A stretch of 64,000 nucleotides of DNA, from the NCBI GenBank assembly GCA_030374765.1, contig JARGXX010000096.1:744001-808000 (forward strand), written 5' to 3'. The notes below the pieces were generated by a model. It had not been told where the DNA came from. It ran no database searches and worked only from the letters and a program-made list of their open reading frames with translations. Below, piece by piece: positions 1 through 10,831 of this stretch (its first letter is position 1; each line of letters begins with the position of its first letter). The translations under genes and the position numbers were made by a program. Source of the DNA: Agarophyton chilense. Taxonomy: Eukaryota; Rhodophyta; Florideophyceae; Gracilariales; Gracilariaceae.

Positions 1-1
1 A

Positions 2-2260
2 GGACGTATTCGATACGGTCCTTTGCCGTACATCCGGGATGCCAACAAAAATGCTGTGAAGACCCTGGGAACAGTTCGACTCGTGGTGCGTTTGGGACGC
101 TTTGTAGTCCTAGTCGACTTCATCGTCTGTAAGACGTTAACTGCACCAGTGGTACTGGGATGTGATTATTGCGACAAGTTTGTCGAAGCCATTCGCCCGC
201 GAAGAAAACTAGTGGAACTAGATGATGGATCAATGGTACCAATTGCTCGCAAGCCAATGGGTCGTTGCTCTGAAGCACCTCCACTTCCACCATCTATGGA
301 ATACGGGAAATCCCGAGGACGTGTCTCGCCGAGGATTCGAGTAGCGAAGAGTGCCATGCTGAAGGCGCAATCACAAACATGGGTTCAAGTAAGAACAGAA
401 CGACACGCACTCGTGGTAATTCAACCGAATACTTGGATGTACGAATCCCGTGTATTGCTGGTCGCTAACGGCATTGTTCAGATTGATCCTGGTAGCCCCT
501 TTTGGATACTAGTGAGTAACTTCACTGATAACGATTATCAGATACCGAAGAATCACGTTGTTGCAACAGCGTTATCTCATCCCACAGTGGTGGTCCCTAC
601 TCAAATTTCTATTGCAGAAGTATTTGGATTAACCCATGTCGGTGACACAGACGAAGAACTGCAAACTCCGTCTGGAGATCAGTTGCAAACGGCAAAGGAT
701 CCAGAGAGCCTGGTCGATGAGCTAGACTTAGCACATGAATCGTAACACTACAGAACGAAGATCAGGACTATGCTGAAGAAGTATACATCCATGCGAAGTG
801 GAAAACTAGGAGAGATCTCCGCTACGGAACACCACATTGATTTGGTCCTAGGGTCACGACCCATCTCCCAACCACCCTACAGAGCGGGACCGCGAGCTCG
901 CCAAATCGAGGAGGGGAATGTCATCAAAATGCTGGAAGAAGTAGTAATCGAAGCAACTCAATCTGCTTGGGCCTCACCAGTGGTGCTGGTTCCCAAACCT
1001 GATGGTTCTTTACGATTCTGTATCGATTATCGAAAACTGAACGCAGTTACAGTTCGAGATACACACCTGTTGCCTCGAATGGACGAATGTCTTGACAGCT
1101 TAGGAGAAGCGAACGTGTTCACCACGTTGGATGCCAACTCTGGCCATTGGCAGGTTCCTGTAGCGGAAGAAGACCAAGATAAAACCGCATTTGCGTGTCA
1201 CGCCGGTCTCTACCGTTTCAAAAGGATGCTCTTTGGCTTAACGAATGCATTGTCTACTTTCCAGCGTACTCTGGACATCTTGCTCTCAAGATACAAGTGG
1301 AAGACTTTTTTAGTCTATTTGAACGATGTGATCATCTTTTCCTAGAATGTAAAAATCCATTTACGGCATGTCGAGGAGATCCTCAAAGCACTACAGAGCG
1401 CAGGTATCACCTTGAAGTTCAAGAAATGCGAATGGTTCGCTGGCACTGTCCGGTACTTAGGACATGTGATCAAGCCGGGACAGCTTGCCATTCAAGAGGC
1501 ACAAACAGCGGCTCTCCGCGAAGTACAACCTCCGTCGACACAGAAGCAATTGCGTTCTTTTCTCGGCTCGTGCAACGTCTACCGACGATTCGTGCCGCGA
1601 TGATCGCATATAGTGGCACCGCTCAACGCAGAGCTGCGTAAAGGACAACCAGTACAGCTGGAACAATTCAGATAAGCTGAAGTGAAAGCGTTCGACACGC
1701 TGAAGACAAAGATTATTACAGCCCCAGTCTTGGCGCTGCCCAACCCCAACCTGGCATACTCAGTGGATACCGACTCTAGCGAGTACCAAGTAGGGTGTGC
1801 CCTATTTCAAACACACCCTGATGGTGAACGCAAACCCATTGGTTACTGGTAAAGATCGCTGAACGCAGCTGAGAAGAAGTATTCAGTTTCAGAAAAGGAA
1901 TGCCTTGCAGTCGTTTGGGCTCTAACCACATTGCGACCGTATCTCCAAGGAGAACGTTTTACCGTCAACACGGATCATTCGTCTCTACGATGGTTACTGT
2001 CCATTACAGACCCGTCTGGTCGTCTCACACGATGGCGCTTACGCCTTTCTGAATTCGATTTCGAAGTGAAGTATAAGAAGGGATTGGCCAATGTCCAAGC
2101 TGATGCGCTATCGCGACTCAAAACACTGGGCGAAACCCAAGGCGAAATCGATGAAGAGATACCTTGCTTCTACATGGAGACCCATTCACCATCTTTGAAG
2201 AAGAGGAACAAGAGACACTTGATGATTATTCGGATGCAGACCCGTTCCTTTCATTAGCAG
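2..2260 (+). pseudogene. Element A pol part 1: protease end, reverse transcriptase, RNase H
   Basis: One reading frame runs from base 2 to about 2257, broken by in-frame stops at 743 (TAA), 1343 (TAG), 1601 (TGA), 1672 (TAA) and 1850 (TAA). The first part matches the C-terminal half of the protease of element E (shared ILGCDYCD-like stretch); the catalytic Asp-Thr-Gly lies outside the window. Reverse transcriptase runs about 880-1600 and RNase H about 1740-2130 (SEKECLAVVWAL, TDHSSLRWLL, QADALSRL motifs). The RT active site reads Tyr-Leu-Asn-Asp where Tyr-Leu-Asp-Asp is expected, so the first catalytic Asp of the pair is lost. Decay is by point nonsense changes with very few indels. The enzyme would copy element RNA to DNA if intact. 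Confidence 0.9.
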
Positions 2261-4455
2261 ACACTGACCCTTCAGTTCAACTCGAGCGAATCTCGTGCAC
2301 TGAGCTCCTCAATGAGCAACATGCCGATACGTTTTGTGCGTCGATACGCTCTCGTCTAAACGGGGGGGAGTAGCTCCCCTTTTCACTCGATTCACGAGGA
2401 ATACTGTTAAGACATGTCGAAAAGCATGATCAAATCGTGATTCCACACGTCTTGAAGAGTCAAGTACTCCATCTGGCACACTACAGCAGGCTGTCTGGTA
2501 ATCCAGGAGGAACGAAGTTGTTCATGACTCTAAGAAGAAATTTTTACTGGCCTACTTTGGCAATGGACTGCCATGCTACAGTGAGGTTGTGTACAACATG
2601 GGCGAAGAATCGCGTGAAGCTTTACAGGAAGCGGAAACCGATGACTTTATTCCAGGCGAAAGCGCCTTTACAATACGTCAGTATCGACATCCTAGGGTAA
2701 TTGATTCGCTCAAGGCGAGGTTATCGCTACCTAATGGTAATCACTTACCGCTTCTCGAAGCTAGTGCAGACTGTGACGCTAAAGCGGATAACTGCAACCG
2801 TAATCGCACAGGCGTTTATCAAACACAGGGTATTTATATACGGACCACCAGTAGTTCTGTTATCAGATAATGGGAAGCAATTCGTTGCGAAGTTCTTTCA
2901 GAAAGTTTGCCGCGTTATGGGCATTCGAAATTTGTTTACCACGACCTATCATCCGCAATGCAACGGTCAGGTGAAGCGTTTCAACCGCACGCTGATAGCA
3001 GCATTAAGAAACTACATCGCGGACCACCCGAAAGAATGGGATATGTTTACAGATACTCTGTGCTACGCGTACAATACGCAAGTGCATACCTCTACAAAGA
3101 CGGCCCCGTTCGACCACGTACTCTCACGTAACCCTCCGGCTTTACCGGTTGCGCTCGAAGACGAGAGAGAATTGGACGCGCCGACCCCGGCTAAGTACCA
3201 TATGAAATGAAGGAATGACCTGAAGGCCAGAGCGGAAGAAGTCGCTAAGGAGTTATCGAAGACGTAAGCTCGCTATAAGCGAAACTATGACGCCAGAAGG
3301 CGAAGAGGAAATCCGGCAAACCGAGTAGGGCGTCACGTCTTCGTGCAAGTTGAAAGACAGGACAAACAGGAAGAATCTCGTCATAAGTTGTTGCCGATAG
3401 CGGCTGGACCCTTCAAAGTGGTGGACCTTGATGAAGACACAGTGGTCATCAATACAGGTGAGGACGTTGAACGTTTATCGCGGGATCGCGTTGAAGTCGC
3501 GCCTGACCCGCAAGTGGAAGTCCAGGTATCTGGTAGAACTAGGGAGGCAAGTGCGACGGAACTTCAAGGCAAAAGCTCAAGTGACTCTGGGGAGAGTGAA
3601 CCGCCACCAATGAAGCGAGCGGAGGAGAAAGCTCCTGATCGCCCACCGCCGGCGGTTGTGTACGACAATCACGGACTGCTTCCGAAGTATCAGGATATGC
3701 CCCGTGGCACGCGCACACCCGTAAGTACAGAAATGGAACGTGAAAGTAGGAAAGATGTTTTGAACTTTGGCCCCAAGGACTTGGAAACGAGTGCACGCGA
3801 AAACGCGCCGTTGCCGCTTCAGGCTGAACCGTCAGGTGAAGCGCCACACGGTGTTCCGCCGATATCGGCTCCCATCCCTCGTGGACAGGAAGAAGAAGAG
3901 GTATCGCCTCCTGTCGTGGTGCAAGCACCATCGTCCACCGAACAGCGGTCAGAATCGGATAAACCGAAGGAAGTTCATCCACGAATGGAATTGAGAAGTA
4001 GCAAGAAGTACACTTCTATGGAACCTGGAAAACAGGATTGCTCTTTATCTGAGAAAGGTTCTCAAGGAATGAGTACACTGCCCCTGCGGGTAGAACGATA
4101 GTTAGTCGACGAGCGAACGCTTAGCGACGTTGAGACTGCTAACACAGAGACGCTAGTGTCAGCCCTAAGGAATTCCAAACCTGTTAACAGGAGTCTCGCA
4201 CCAACAGCGAAAGCATTGGGAAACGCCCAGAAATATGTTATGGATCGCATATGTGAACATGGCGAGCATGAAGACACTAGAGAATTACTGTATCGAGCTC
4301 GTTGGTACGGTTTTCCTCCGGAAGCCGATACGTGGGAACCTATAGCTCATATCCCCCGTTCGCAACTCGTGCGATATCATCGACGCATGCGATTACCACT
4401 CCCCAGAGAGATCGACCCCTCGATAGTCGGGCTCATGGACACATCCCATTTCTAA
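2164..4455 (+). pseudogene. Element A pol part 2: integrase, tail and chromodomain
   Basis: A one-step frameshift near 2165 moves pol into frame 1, which then continues to 4455 with stops such as 2371 (TAG), 2698 (TAA) and 3208 (TGA). The H2C2 zinc-binding region of integrase lies about 2450-2620 and the catalytic core about 2660-3020. The core keeps the first two Asp (SIDILG, LSDNGKQF), but the expected Glu of QVERFNR is Lys here (QVKRFNR), which should abolish strand transfer. A GPF-type module follows near 3390-3500, then a Pro/Glu-rich tail. The chromodomain is about 4230-4400 (aromatic residues in RWYGF and DTWEP, then HIPRSQLVRYH). Such chromodomains direct integration by binding methylated histone tails. 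Confidence 0.88.
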
Positions 4456-4563
4456 GTATGGGCTACAAAGGTAGTAAAAACTCTAAAGGCGAGAAGAAAA
4501 CAAGAAATCATGAAGAAAAAAAGTGAAGACACGCAAGCAAAGGACATTTACTGGTTATCACCT

Positions 4564-4705
4564 ATGAAGAACTCCAGAAGCGAGAAGAATGATTGAAGAA
4601 CTCGAGAAGCGAGAAGAAGGATTGAAGAACTCGAGAAGCGAGAAGAAGGATTGTAGAACTCGAGAAGCGAGAAGAAGAAGCTAAGAACTCGAGAATCGAG
4701 AAGAG
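4564..4705 (+). repeat. Purine-rich tandem repeats between the convergent ORFs of element A
   Basis: About five imperfect copies of a roughly 33-base unit built on AACTCGAGAAGCGAGAAGAA lie between the pol stop (4455) and the aORF stop (4815). The pol strand is almost purely purine here. The equivalent spacer in B (8740-8835) and C (28437-28580) is also purine-rich on the pol strand but not regularly repeated. A poly(A) signal AATAAA on the minus strand near 4755-4765 could serve the antisense gene. Function is unknown. Confidence 0.8.
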
Positions 4706-4814
4706 ATGAAGACTATAAAATAAGAAGGGAACCTGAAGACACGAAGTCACCAAAGTTTTATTGGCATCAAGATACCACCGCAAGGGTATTGACTAGGAGT
4801 CTTTTCTAGGATCA

Positions 4815-6612
4815 TCAAAAAGATGGGCGAGCTCGCCGGTTCGCAAGAAGCTGTGCGCGATCACCCTCAACTTGGTCCACGGGAAAGCCCGCATCTAAGA
4901 GGAACTGCCTCAGCGGATCCAAGCGTGGATCTTCGACGGGCACTGCACTCGGTTGTTGGGTAAACCCATGAAAGTTCTCTTGAGCAACTCCCGCCGCTGC
5001 AGATTGATCGACGGACGTCGCTACGCCTGCCAGCTCTGGCTCGTCCTCGTATCCGAGTTCAGCCTCAGCTCCCGGCGCTTCCTCATACAGATCCTCTCCG
5101 TTCTCGGATGGAGTAGCATCGTACACGTATCCAGTAGGCTGGTTCGGTGGCATGTCACGCGGGTTCTCCCGAAGAAAGTGAGCGTACTCGGAGGTGATCA
5201 ACTGACGCGTCCAGGGGTCGTACCAAACGAAATCTCCAGCACTTGCTGTTCGTCCAGGAGAATGGTAGTGGTGTCTTGCACGGGTTCCACGAGCGGATTG
5301 ATCAGCTGGCACTCCAGAACAATCGACAATGTCGATCAAATCCACAAGATGGAGGAAGTCGGCATGGTTCGCACGTGATCCCAGGACAAGAGAAAGATCG
5401 AGTTCTCTCGCATACTTTCGCGCTGTGGGCGACATGGACCAAACTCTAAAGGTATCATAAGCTTCCTACAGGAGGAAGACGGCCATCTTGGCGATAAAAT
5501 CAGTATAAACCACCGTCCAATATCCCGAGAACGGGTCGTTAACCAACGCGGACCCGATGTAGGAGATCGCCGGTGGGAGCTCCACAGGGCAACCACGAGG
5601 ACCCTCGATCGCCTCCCAATGCTCCGGAATACCGATGTAGCGCCCGAAGCCCGCGTTCCGCCGGATGCGGTCAATCTCGATCATTTGATACGGCACCAAA
5701 TAGCCCAAACGTGATCGAGTACGACGTTCCCAACGGGGATAATCCCAATAGGGAATGTCACGCTTTCGAAGGAAGCGAAACCCCGCACGGAGAAGAGGTT
5801 GCTGAAAGCAGAGACCTGCATCACGCACACCGCGCACACCGCGCCAGCCGCTAACATCGACTTCAACGAGTGTCTCGATATACGAGTAACCTTCACCGTC
5901 GATACGGACTTTTCAGGTATCTAGTTCCCAGTCCTGTGGGAGGAGAACCGTTCAGCTTGGTGAACCGCGTACGGGCTTCAGACAAGGTTTCCGTTGAATA
6001 TCGCGCAATCGCGTTGTCTGGCAAAGCAATATGGCTCGCCCAGTCGTCGCTATAAATCGCTTGTTCCGGAATACCGTCGGGGAAGTACCCACCGTATACA
6101 TACTGTTGTATCAACGCGTCATCGCGGATAGAAACTGGATCAAACCAGGGCGCTTGCGCGAAAAGTTCAACGTTGTCGAGAGGATCTCGTCCATAGAAAT
6201 CCGCAGGGTGCGGGTAGCTCCGCTGAGCACGAATAGAAGGAGCTCGAATCACACCCGCAGAGGCGACGTAAGCGGCATTCGGCATCGGAGCCACGGTTGG
6301 CTGAGGTAACGGTACCGACCGAAATCCGGTGTACGGTGTGGGGAACGAACGGTATGGACCGAGTTGAGCAGTAGGTTGCGACGCATAACCAGCAGTGTTA
6401 GACGGAGCCCCAGAAGGCACATCCTCAGAGGAGGGCTGAAACGGTTTGGACCCGGCGTTCGGATCCATCGTGAGAGATCGACCTGAAGAGTGGTGAGGAA
6501 CAGAATGCTGTTGAGAACTGTAAGAGTTGGTCGTGCGGCGAGGAATTCGTGATGACGATGAGTACCCGGAACACTGGTCCGACTGCGTATAAATGCTTCT
6601 TGCGTCCCCCAT
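4815..6612 (-). pseudogene. aORF of element A: antisense accessory gene, unknown function, broken
   Basis: Three minus-strand blocks (6612-5893, 5837-5466, 5435-4815) together match the aORF proteins of B, C and E. A frameshift separates block 1 from block 2. A single TAG at 5468-5466 separates block 2 from block 3, where relatives have Trp in an ILWEAYD-like motif. The N-terminal 100 residues are Ser/Pro-rich. Shared motifs follow in order: APWFDP near the start of the conserved part, LVPYQxxEI, GRYIGIP, VELPPxxSYIGS, EAYD, an acidic DIVD segment, AGDFVWYDPW, and a C-terminal LDAGF. I see no signal peptide, membrane segment or known enzyme motif. It converges on pol with 360 bp between stops. 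Its role is unknown. Confidence 0.8.
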
Positions 6613-6620
6613 GCTTCGCG

Positions 6621-6636
6621 CTTAAGGAGGGTGGTA
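6621..6636 (+). other. 3' polypurine tract of element A
   Basis: CTTAAGGAGGGTGGTA abuts the LTR start TGTAGTATT. It matches the tract of B (CCTAAGGAGGGGGATA) and E in position and sequence. It would prime plus-strand DNA synthesis. It also lies just upstream of the aORF start codon on the other strand. Confidence 0.8.
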
Positions 6637-7170
6637 TGTAGTATTCCACTATGTCGGGGAATCCGATAGGCTGGTTTTTCGCGGTTGGAACTCATAAGTG
6701 AGTGATATCATCAGCATTGTGATATGAAACGGCACACCGCGTAGGATGCCAGGGGGCAGGGTACATTGTTGGGACACGTGGCATCATGAGTGGAGTGGCT
6801 TGCAACGGCGCATGTAGTGGCGATCCACGTGGCAGGTTTTACTACCCTTTGTAGCTAGACGTCCATTAGGGACCGTACCCATACAGTGATTTGGCTAAGT
6901 GGCTGACCACTGGGTATTATTTATATGTTTATTTGGGCACTCACCCTGGCACACAGTATATAGGGTACCAGAGGTGAGCGCCGACTCCAAGTAAAGCAGA
7001 CAACATGGGCATCATGACTATTCTGTTCCTCGCTTAGGATTCCTTAACCGGAGATCCGGACGAGCTATAATAGATAGTCAGCCCCCAACCACTTCACGAG
7101 CCGTCTCGTACCTACGTTCCATCAACGTTTTACAGTTGCACTGTTCACCCTCGCTGGCGAGTAGTGGCCT
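6637..7170 (+). repeat. 3' LTR of element A, right end uncertain
   Basis: The LTR starts with TGTAGTATT directly after the polypurine tract. An AT-rich TATA-like stretch (about 6915-6935) is in the middle, as in the other LTRs here. The start resembles the solo LTR at 46911 (TGTAGTATGG). I cannot find a clean CA end. Sequence from about 7170-7290 starts to resemble integrase of element B, so the LTR is either truncated by B or its end has decayed. Confidence 0.6.
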
Positions 7171-7272
7171 TACACCCCACTTCCAGCTCGCCGGTGTTGT
7201 AGCTCTACCACCCCTTTTCTTTCGCCGCAAGCGACCCATCGGCAGTCCAAACGCTGTCGCAGGTGTCTGCTC

Positions 7273-8714
7273 TCTCCGTTAGAGCGGATACTACAGAAAA
7301 CCTGGCTCACGAAGCTCGGTCCCGCCGCATGGCGTTCAATGGGCCGAGCCCAGGCCGCTTACAAGCGTGAATATGATACCAAAGCCCGTTGCTCGCCGCC
7401 ACGTCTCGCCCCCGAAGGTTATGTATTCATTCGCAAGGAGTATTGGAACCTGGAGAAGGAGAAATACCACAAGCTGTCACCCGTTGCCGACGGCCCCTTT
7501 CGGGTTATTTCGGTGGCTCCCCACACTGTCGTTTTTGACCTCGCTGGTAATCACGAACGCATCTCCCGCGATCGCGTGGTATCAGCTCCTCCGCCGTTAA
7601 CATCCCAACCTACTGGTGGGACTGCTCCCGTTGAAATGGATTCATCGACCCTCTTACCCGAGGTCCACGCGCGTCCCTACGCGTTACCACACCCATCTCG
7701 GGGTTTTTCTGACCTTTCGCTACCCGCGGCGCCCAACCCGCAAGGGATCGTGTCACGCATTCGTCGCTACTATCTAGTCCACCCGACGGACACCAACCCC
7801 GGTGCATCGTCTAAGGAGGGGGAGGCGCCCGACAGCCGTAGTAATCCGGTCGATACCGTCGCTGGAAACACCGCACCGTCGCGTGTGATTTTTCGCCCAT
7901 CAGGGGTGCCTGATACCGACGTCCTGCACGACTCGACGCAGTCGCTATCCAAGCCTCAGAACGCAGCTGTGGACAACGCCACCAACACTCGCCGAGGTGT
8001 TACCGCACGTGCAAAACGGAATGCAAATGCGCTCGACGCACTGCAGCCTGATACAGTACGAGTGGACAACGCACCGTCAAGAGTACCCCGCACAGGGAGG
8101 CGGATACATCCACGGCGCCGACGCCAGACAGCCAGCCATTTGAACCCTCACGTGACTACACGGAACCTCGCCGTGGGACAGAGAGGTACGACAATGCACC
8201 ACGGCCCCAGCGAATCTCACCGCCGAAGCGAGCTTCACCACGCCGATTAGCGTAACGACCACCTGGGTTACCCGCCGGTGTGGGCCCTCCAACCGGAGTG
8301 GGAAACGCCGAAGCAAACCAGGCATTTGGGGAAGATGAACCGCGGAAGTCGGGTTGACATTCCACTCAGCCGAGGACTGCCTTGCGCGCTACACGGTTCG
8401 ACCGGAGCGAAGCCACCCAACGCGTGATCACTTCGGTGTCCCCGGGCTCAGGACGGATACCACCCGGAAATAGCGACACCGTCATACGGGATGGCCGGGA
8501 AGTGTACCGACAAGAGTTCGTGGTCGGGCGCATTTTAGAGCACTCCTATCACCCAGAGGGGTATATCCAATACTTGGTCCGTTGGTACGGGTACGGCCCC
8601 GAGTGGGATTCAGACGATCCGATAGAGCACCTACCTCGGTCAAAGGTGGTACAGTATCATCGTCGTACTTTCACGGCTTTGCCGGCTACCATAGACCGAG
8701 CCCAAGTGGGATAA
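7273..8714 (+). pseudogene. Element B integrase C-terminus, linker and chromodomain
   Basis: Frame 1 is readable from about 7273 (LTKLGPAAW, then MGRAQAAYKREYD) to 8250. It contains the GPY/F module (VADGPFRVI) and the RISRDRVV motif. A long linker includes SSKEGEA, encoded by the purine tract at 7811. A frameshift lies between 8250 and about 8382. The chromodomain follows at about 8515-8680 (VGRILEHSY, RWYGYGPEWD, HLPRSKVVQYHRR). The module order and spacing match element E, where the GPY/F part is deleted. B shows what E has lost. Confidence 0.85.
7811..7825 (+). other. Internal polypurine tract copy in pol (element B)
   Basis: CTAAGGAGGGGGAGG shares its first 13 bases with the 3' polypurine tract of the same element at 10817 (CTAAGGAGGGGGATA). 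It encodes S-K-E-G-E with purine-ending codons throughout. Elements C and E have the same tract at the equivalent place. It may act as a second plus-strand primer site like the central PPT of lentiviruses and Ty1; this is inference. Confidence 0.55.
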
Positions 8715-8926
8715 GAAGACACCCGGTGGGGATAATGGAACAGAAGGTCTGGATAAGGACCCTTATAAAAAGGAGAAGAAGCACAGACAATCTGGAGAAG
8801 GACACTCAGAAGAAGTGAAAGAGAAGAAAGAAAACAAATACGTCATAGACGTAAGCAGTTTAATATTTTCGAAGTTGCTGCACGCTCTACCGCACAGCGG
8901 AATATACTAACCAAGATCCCAAGGGA

Positions 8927-10796
8927 TCAGTTGGAAGAATTCTGATTACCGTGCGCGCCAGCCGAATCGATTGCGGAGATACCCCCGCCGGACAGGCCGG
9001 CCACGAGGGCGTCTCTCATCGTACCGATGTCGCCGCTTGCCGCTTGCGCGTTCAGTCCGACACCCCGAAGGACCTTGGAGATCACGGCCGCCTCTGGGCG
9101 TATGGGAACCTCGATAACTTCCGGTTCGTCCGGCAACGCCGCCGCCACTGTATCGACCACTGCACCTGCATGAGTCGCTCCCTGCGCCAGCTGCGCCGTA
9201 TTATCGGCACCATCGGGGTCTCCCACGTCTTCCATGACCTCTTCGCCATGGTATTCGCCCTCCTTCTCCGGGAGATCATCACCGCCATAAGCGTAGTAGA
9301 AGTCATCCGAGTTGACAAACCCCACGCGGTGCCCGTATGGTATGCCTCGCGGAGCCATCCGGAGTGCCGACTCTTCCGCCTCGGAGATCTCTTGCTGCTC
9401 CCGTGGATTAAAGAAGATGAAATCTCCCGCCAACGGCGTGCGACGCCCCGGAGACCGATCAGCCCCACCGGCTTCTTGACCACGGCCGCTCTGCCGGACA
9501 GGCACGACAGCCCAGTCGACACGCCCAATGATGTCGATGAGCTCCTGAGCTTCACCAGCGTTATTGACACCTCCAAAAGGGAGTTGAAGGTCCAGCTGCT
9601 GGATGTAACCACGCAAACGCGGAGGAAGATACCATAGTCGATACTGATCGTAGGCTTCCCACAAGATGTACGCCGCGGCTCGTACTGCCCATTCGGTTAG
9701 GATCACGGACCATAAGCCGGAGTGCGGATCCTCGATGAGGTATGAGCCCAGATAGGAGACGCCTGGAGGCAATTCCACGTAACATCCCCGGCAAACCTCG
9801 ACGGAGGACCACCACCCAGGCAGTCGAACGTATCGCCCGAACTGATAGAGGGGACTAATCCGGTTTATCTCTGTGTTCTGATAAGGGACAAAGAATCCAA
9901 AGCGGGATCTGCCCCGACGCTCCTCGCGGATGAAGTTCTGTAACCACCGGTATCGGGACTCACGACAAAGGTGACGGAACTCGGCACAAATGATCGGACG
10001 GACCCAGCAGATCGCTTCTTGACGCGCTTGCGGTTGACCGCGCCATAAGTAAGTTTCCAACGCGGCAAGGCGGTCACAATAGCTGACCTCACTCTGAGCT
10101 CGGTACATCCGTAGGTCAAAGCTGAATTCGTCGGGGATGGGGTATTGAAAGTGTTGCCCGGTTGATCCGTGAATAGCCGATGCGGACGAATATGCAATGC
10201 GTCCCTTCCGCCGACTCGCACCTCCGCCGCAGAATTGCGTGAACGGGAACCGCCACACGGCGTCACCAATCCTACGAGGTGGTGATCAAAGCCGGCAGCT
10301 CGCCAGGGAGACGCGCATTGCCATCAGCATACGACGCCACGAGTTCTTCGTCGAAGACCGGTGTCGGATGGAACCACGGAGCTCTCCGGAGAATCGCCGC
10401 ATGTTGACGCGGGTTTAACCCGACGAGTTCGTCGTAAGTGGGCCAGGTGTCCTCCGCAGGAGTGATGAGGCTTGAAGCTTCAAAGGGACCCCGGGATCGG
10501 CTCGGCGCAGTTGACGGGGCACTCCCCCGCGGAGGGGGAGCCGAATGGAAACTGGAGAAGTAACCCCGGCGGGGATGGTTACCACCGTTCATCAGGAATA
10601 TTGGTCGCCGAGGTATCAGAAGGTGTTTGCTAGAGGTTGGTGTACAGTGCAGAAGCGCGCTCGAAGTTTGAGGAGTGGTTACCGCGTTGGTGCGTTTGTC
10701 ATTCGGTTGTGCAGCTCTGCCTTCGTCATTCGAGTGGTCGCTGGACGCGTTACGCGGCTCGCTCTTATGCCGGTTGGACCGTTGCCTCTCCACCAT
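8927..10796 (-). pseudogene. aORF of element B: antisense accessory gene, nearly complete
   Basis: The N-terminal block (10796-10272, 174 codons from an ATG) ends at a TAG. A second stop (TGA) is two codons further on, and a frameshift then leads into a 443-codon block (10258-8927). The N-terminal 100 residues are low-complexity. The core then shows PTYDELVG, APWFHP, YPIPDEFSFD, SYCDRLAALE, CRESRYRWLQNFIREERR, GFFVPYQNTEI, GRYVRLPGWW, VELPPGVSYLGS, DPHSGLWSV, AYDQYRLWYLPPR, VDWAVVP, AGDFIFFNP, and a C-terminal VLRGVGL...GDIGTMRDAL. The middle acidic segment is Asp/Glu-rich. The C-terminal half is the best-preserved copy in the window. No known domain is recognised. Convergent with pol, 213 bp between stops. 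Confidence 0.82.
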
Positions 10797-10815
10797 GTTG
10801 ACGGCGTGTTCGTCA

Positions 10816-10831
10816 CCTAAGGAGGGGGATA
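10816..10831 (+). other. 3' polypurine tract of element B
   Basis: CCTAAGGAGGGGGATA sits immediately before the LTR start TGAAGG. This is the standard plus-strand primer position in LTR elements. The same core occurs inside pol at 7811. Confidence 0.85.

Larger units (their letters stand above)
1..7280 (+). mobile_element. Ty3/gypsy chromodomain element A, 5'-truncated by window edge
   Basis: This is an LTR retrotransposon read left to right. The window opens inside the protease. Reverse transcriptase, RNase H, integrase and a chromodomain follow to 4455, then an antisense accessory ORF (4815-6612), a polypurine tract (6621-6636) and a 3' LTR starting at 6637. The right end is uncertain because element B begins somewhere between about 7170 and 7290. 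The domain order PR-RT-RH-IN-chromodomain is that of chromoviruses in the Ty3/gypsy group. The copy is dead: several in-frame stops, one frameshift, an altered RT active site and an altered integrase glutamate. Confidence 0.9.
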
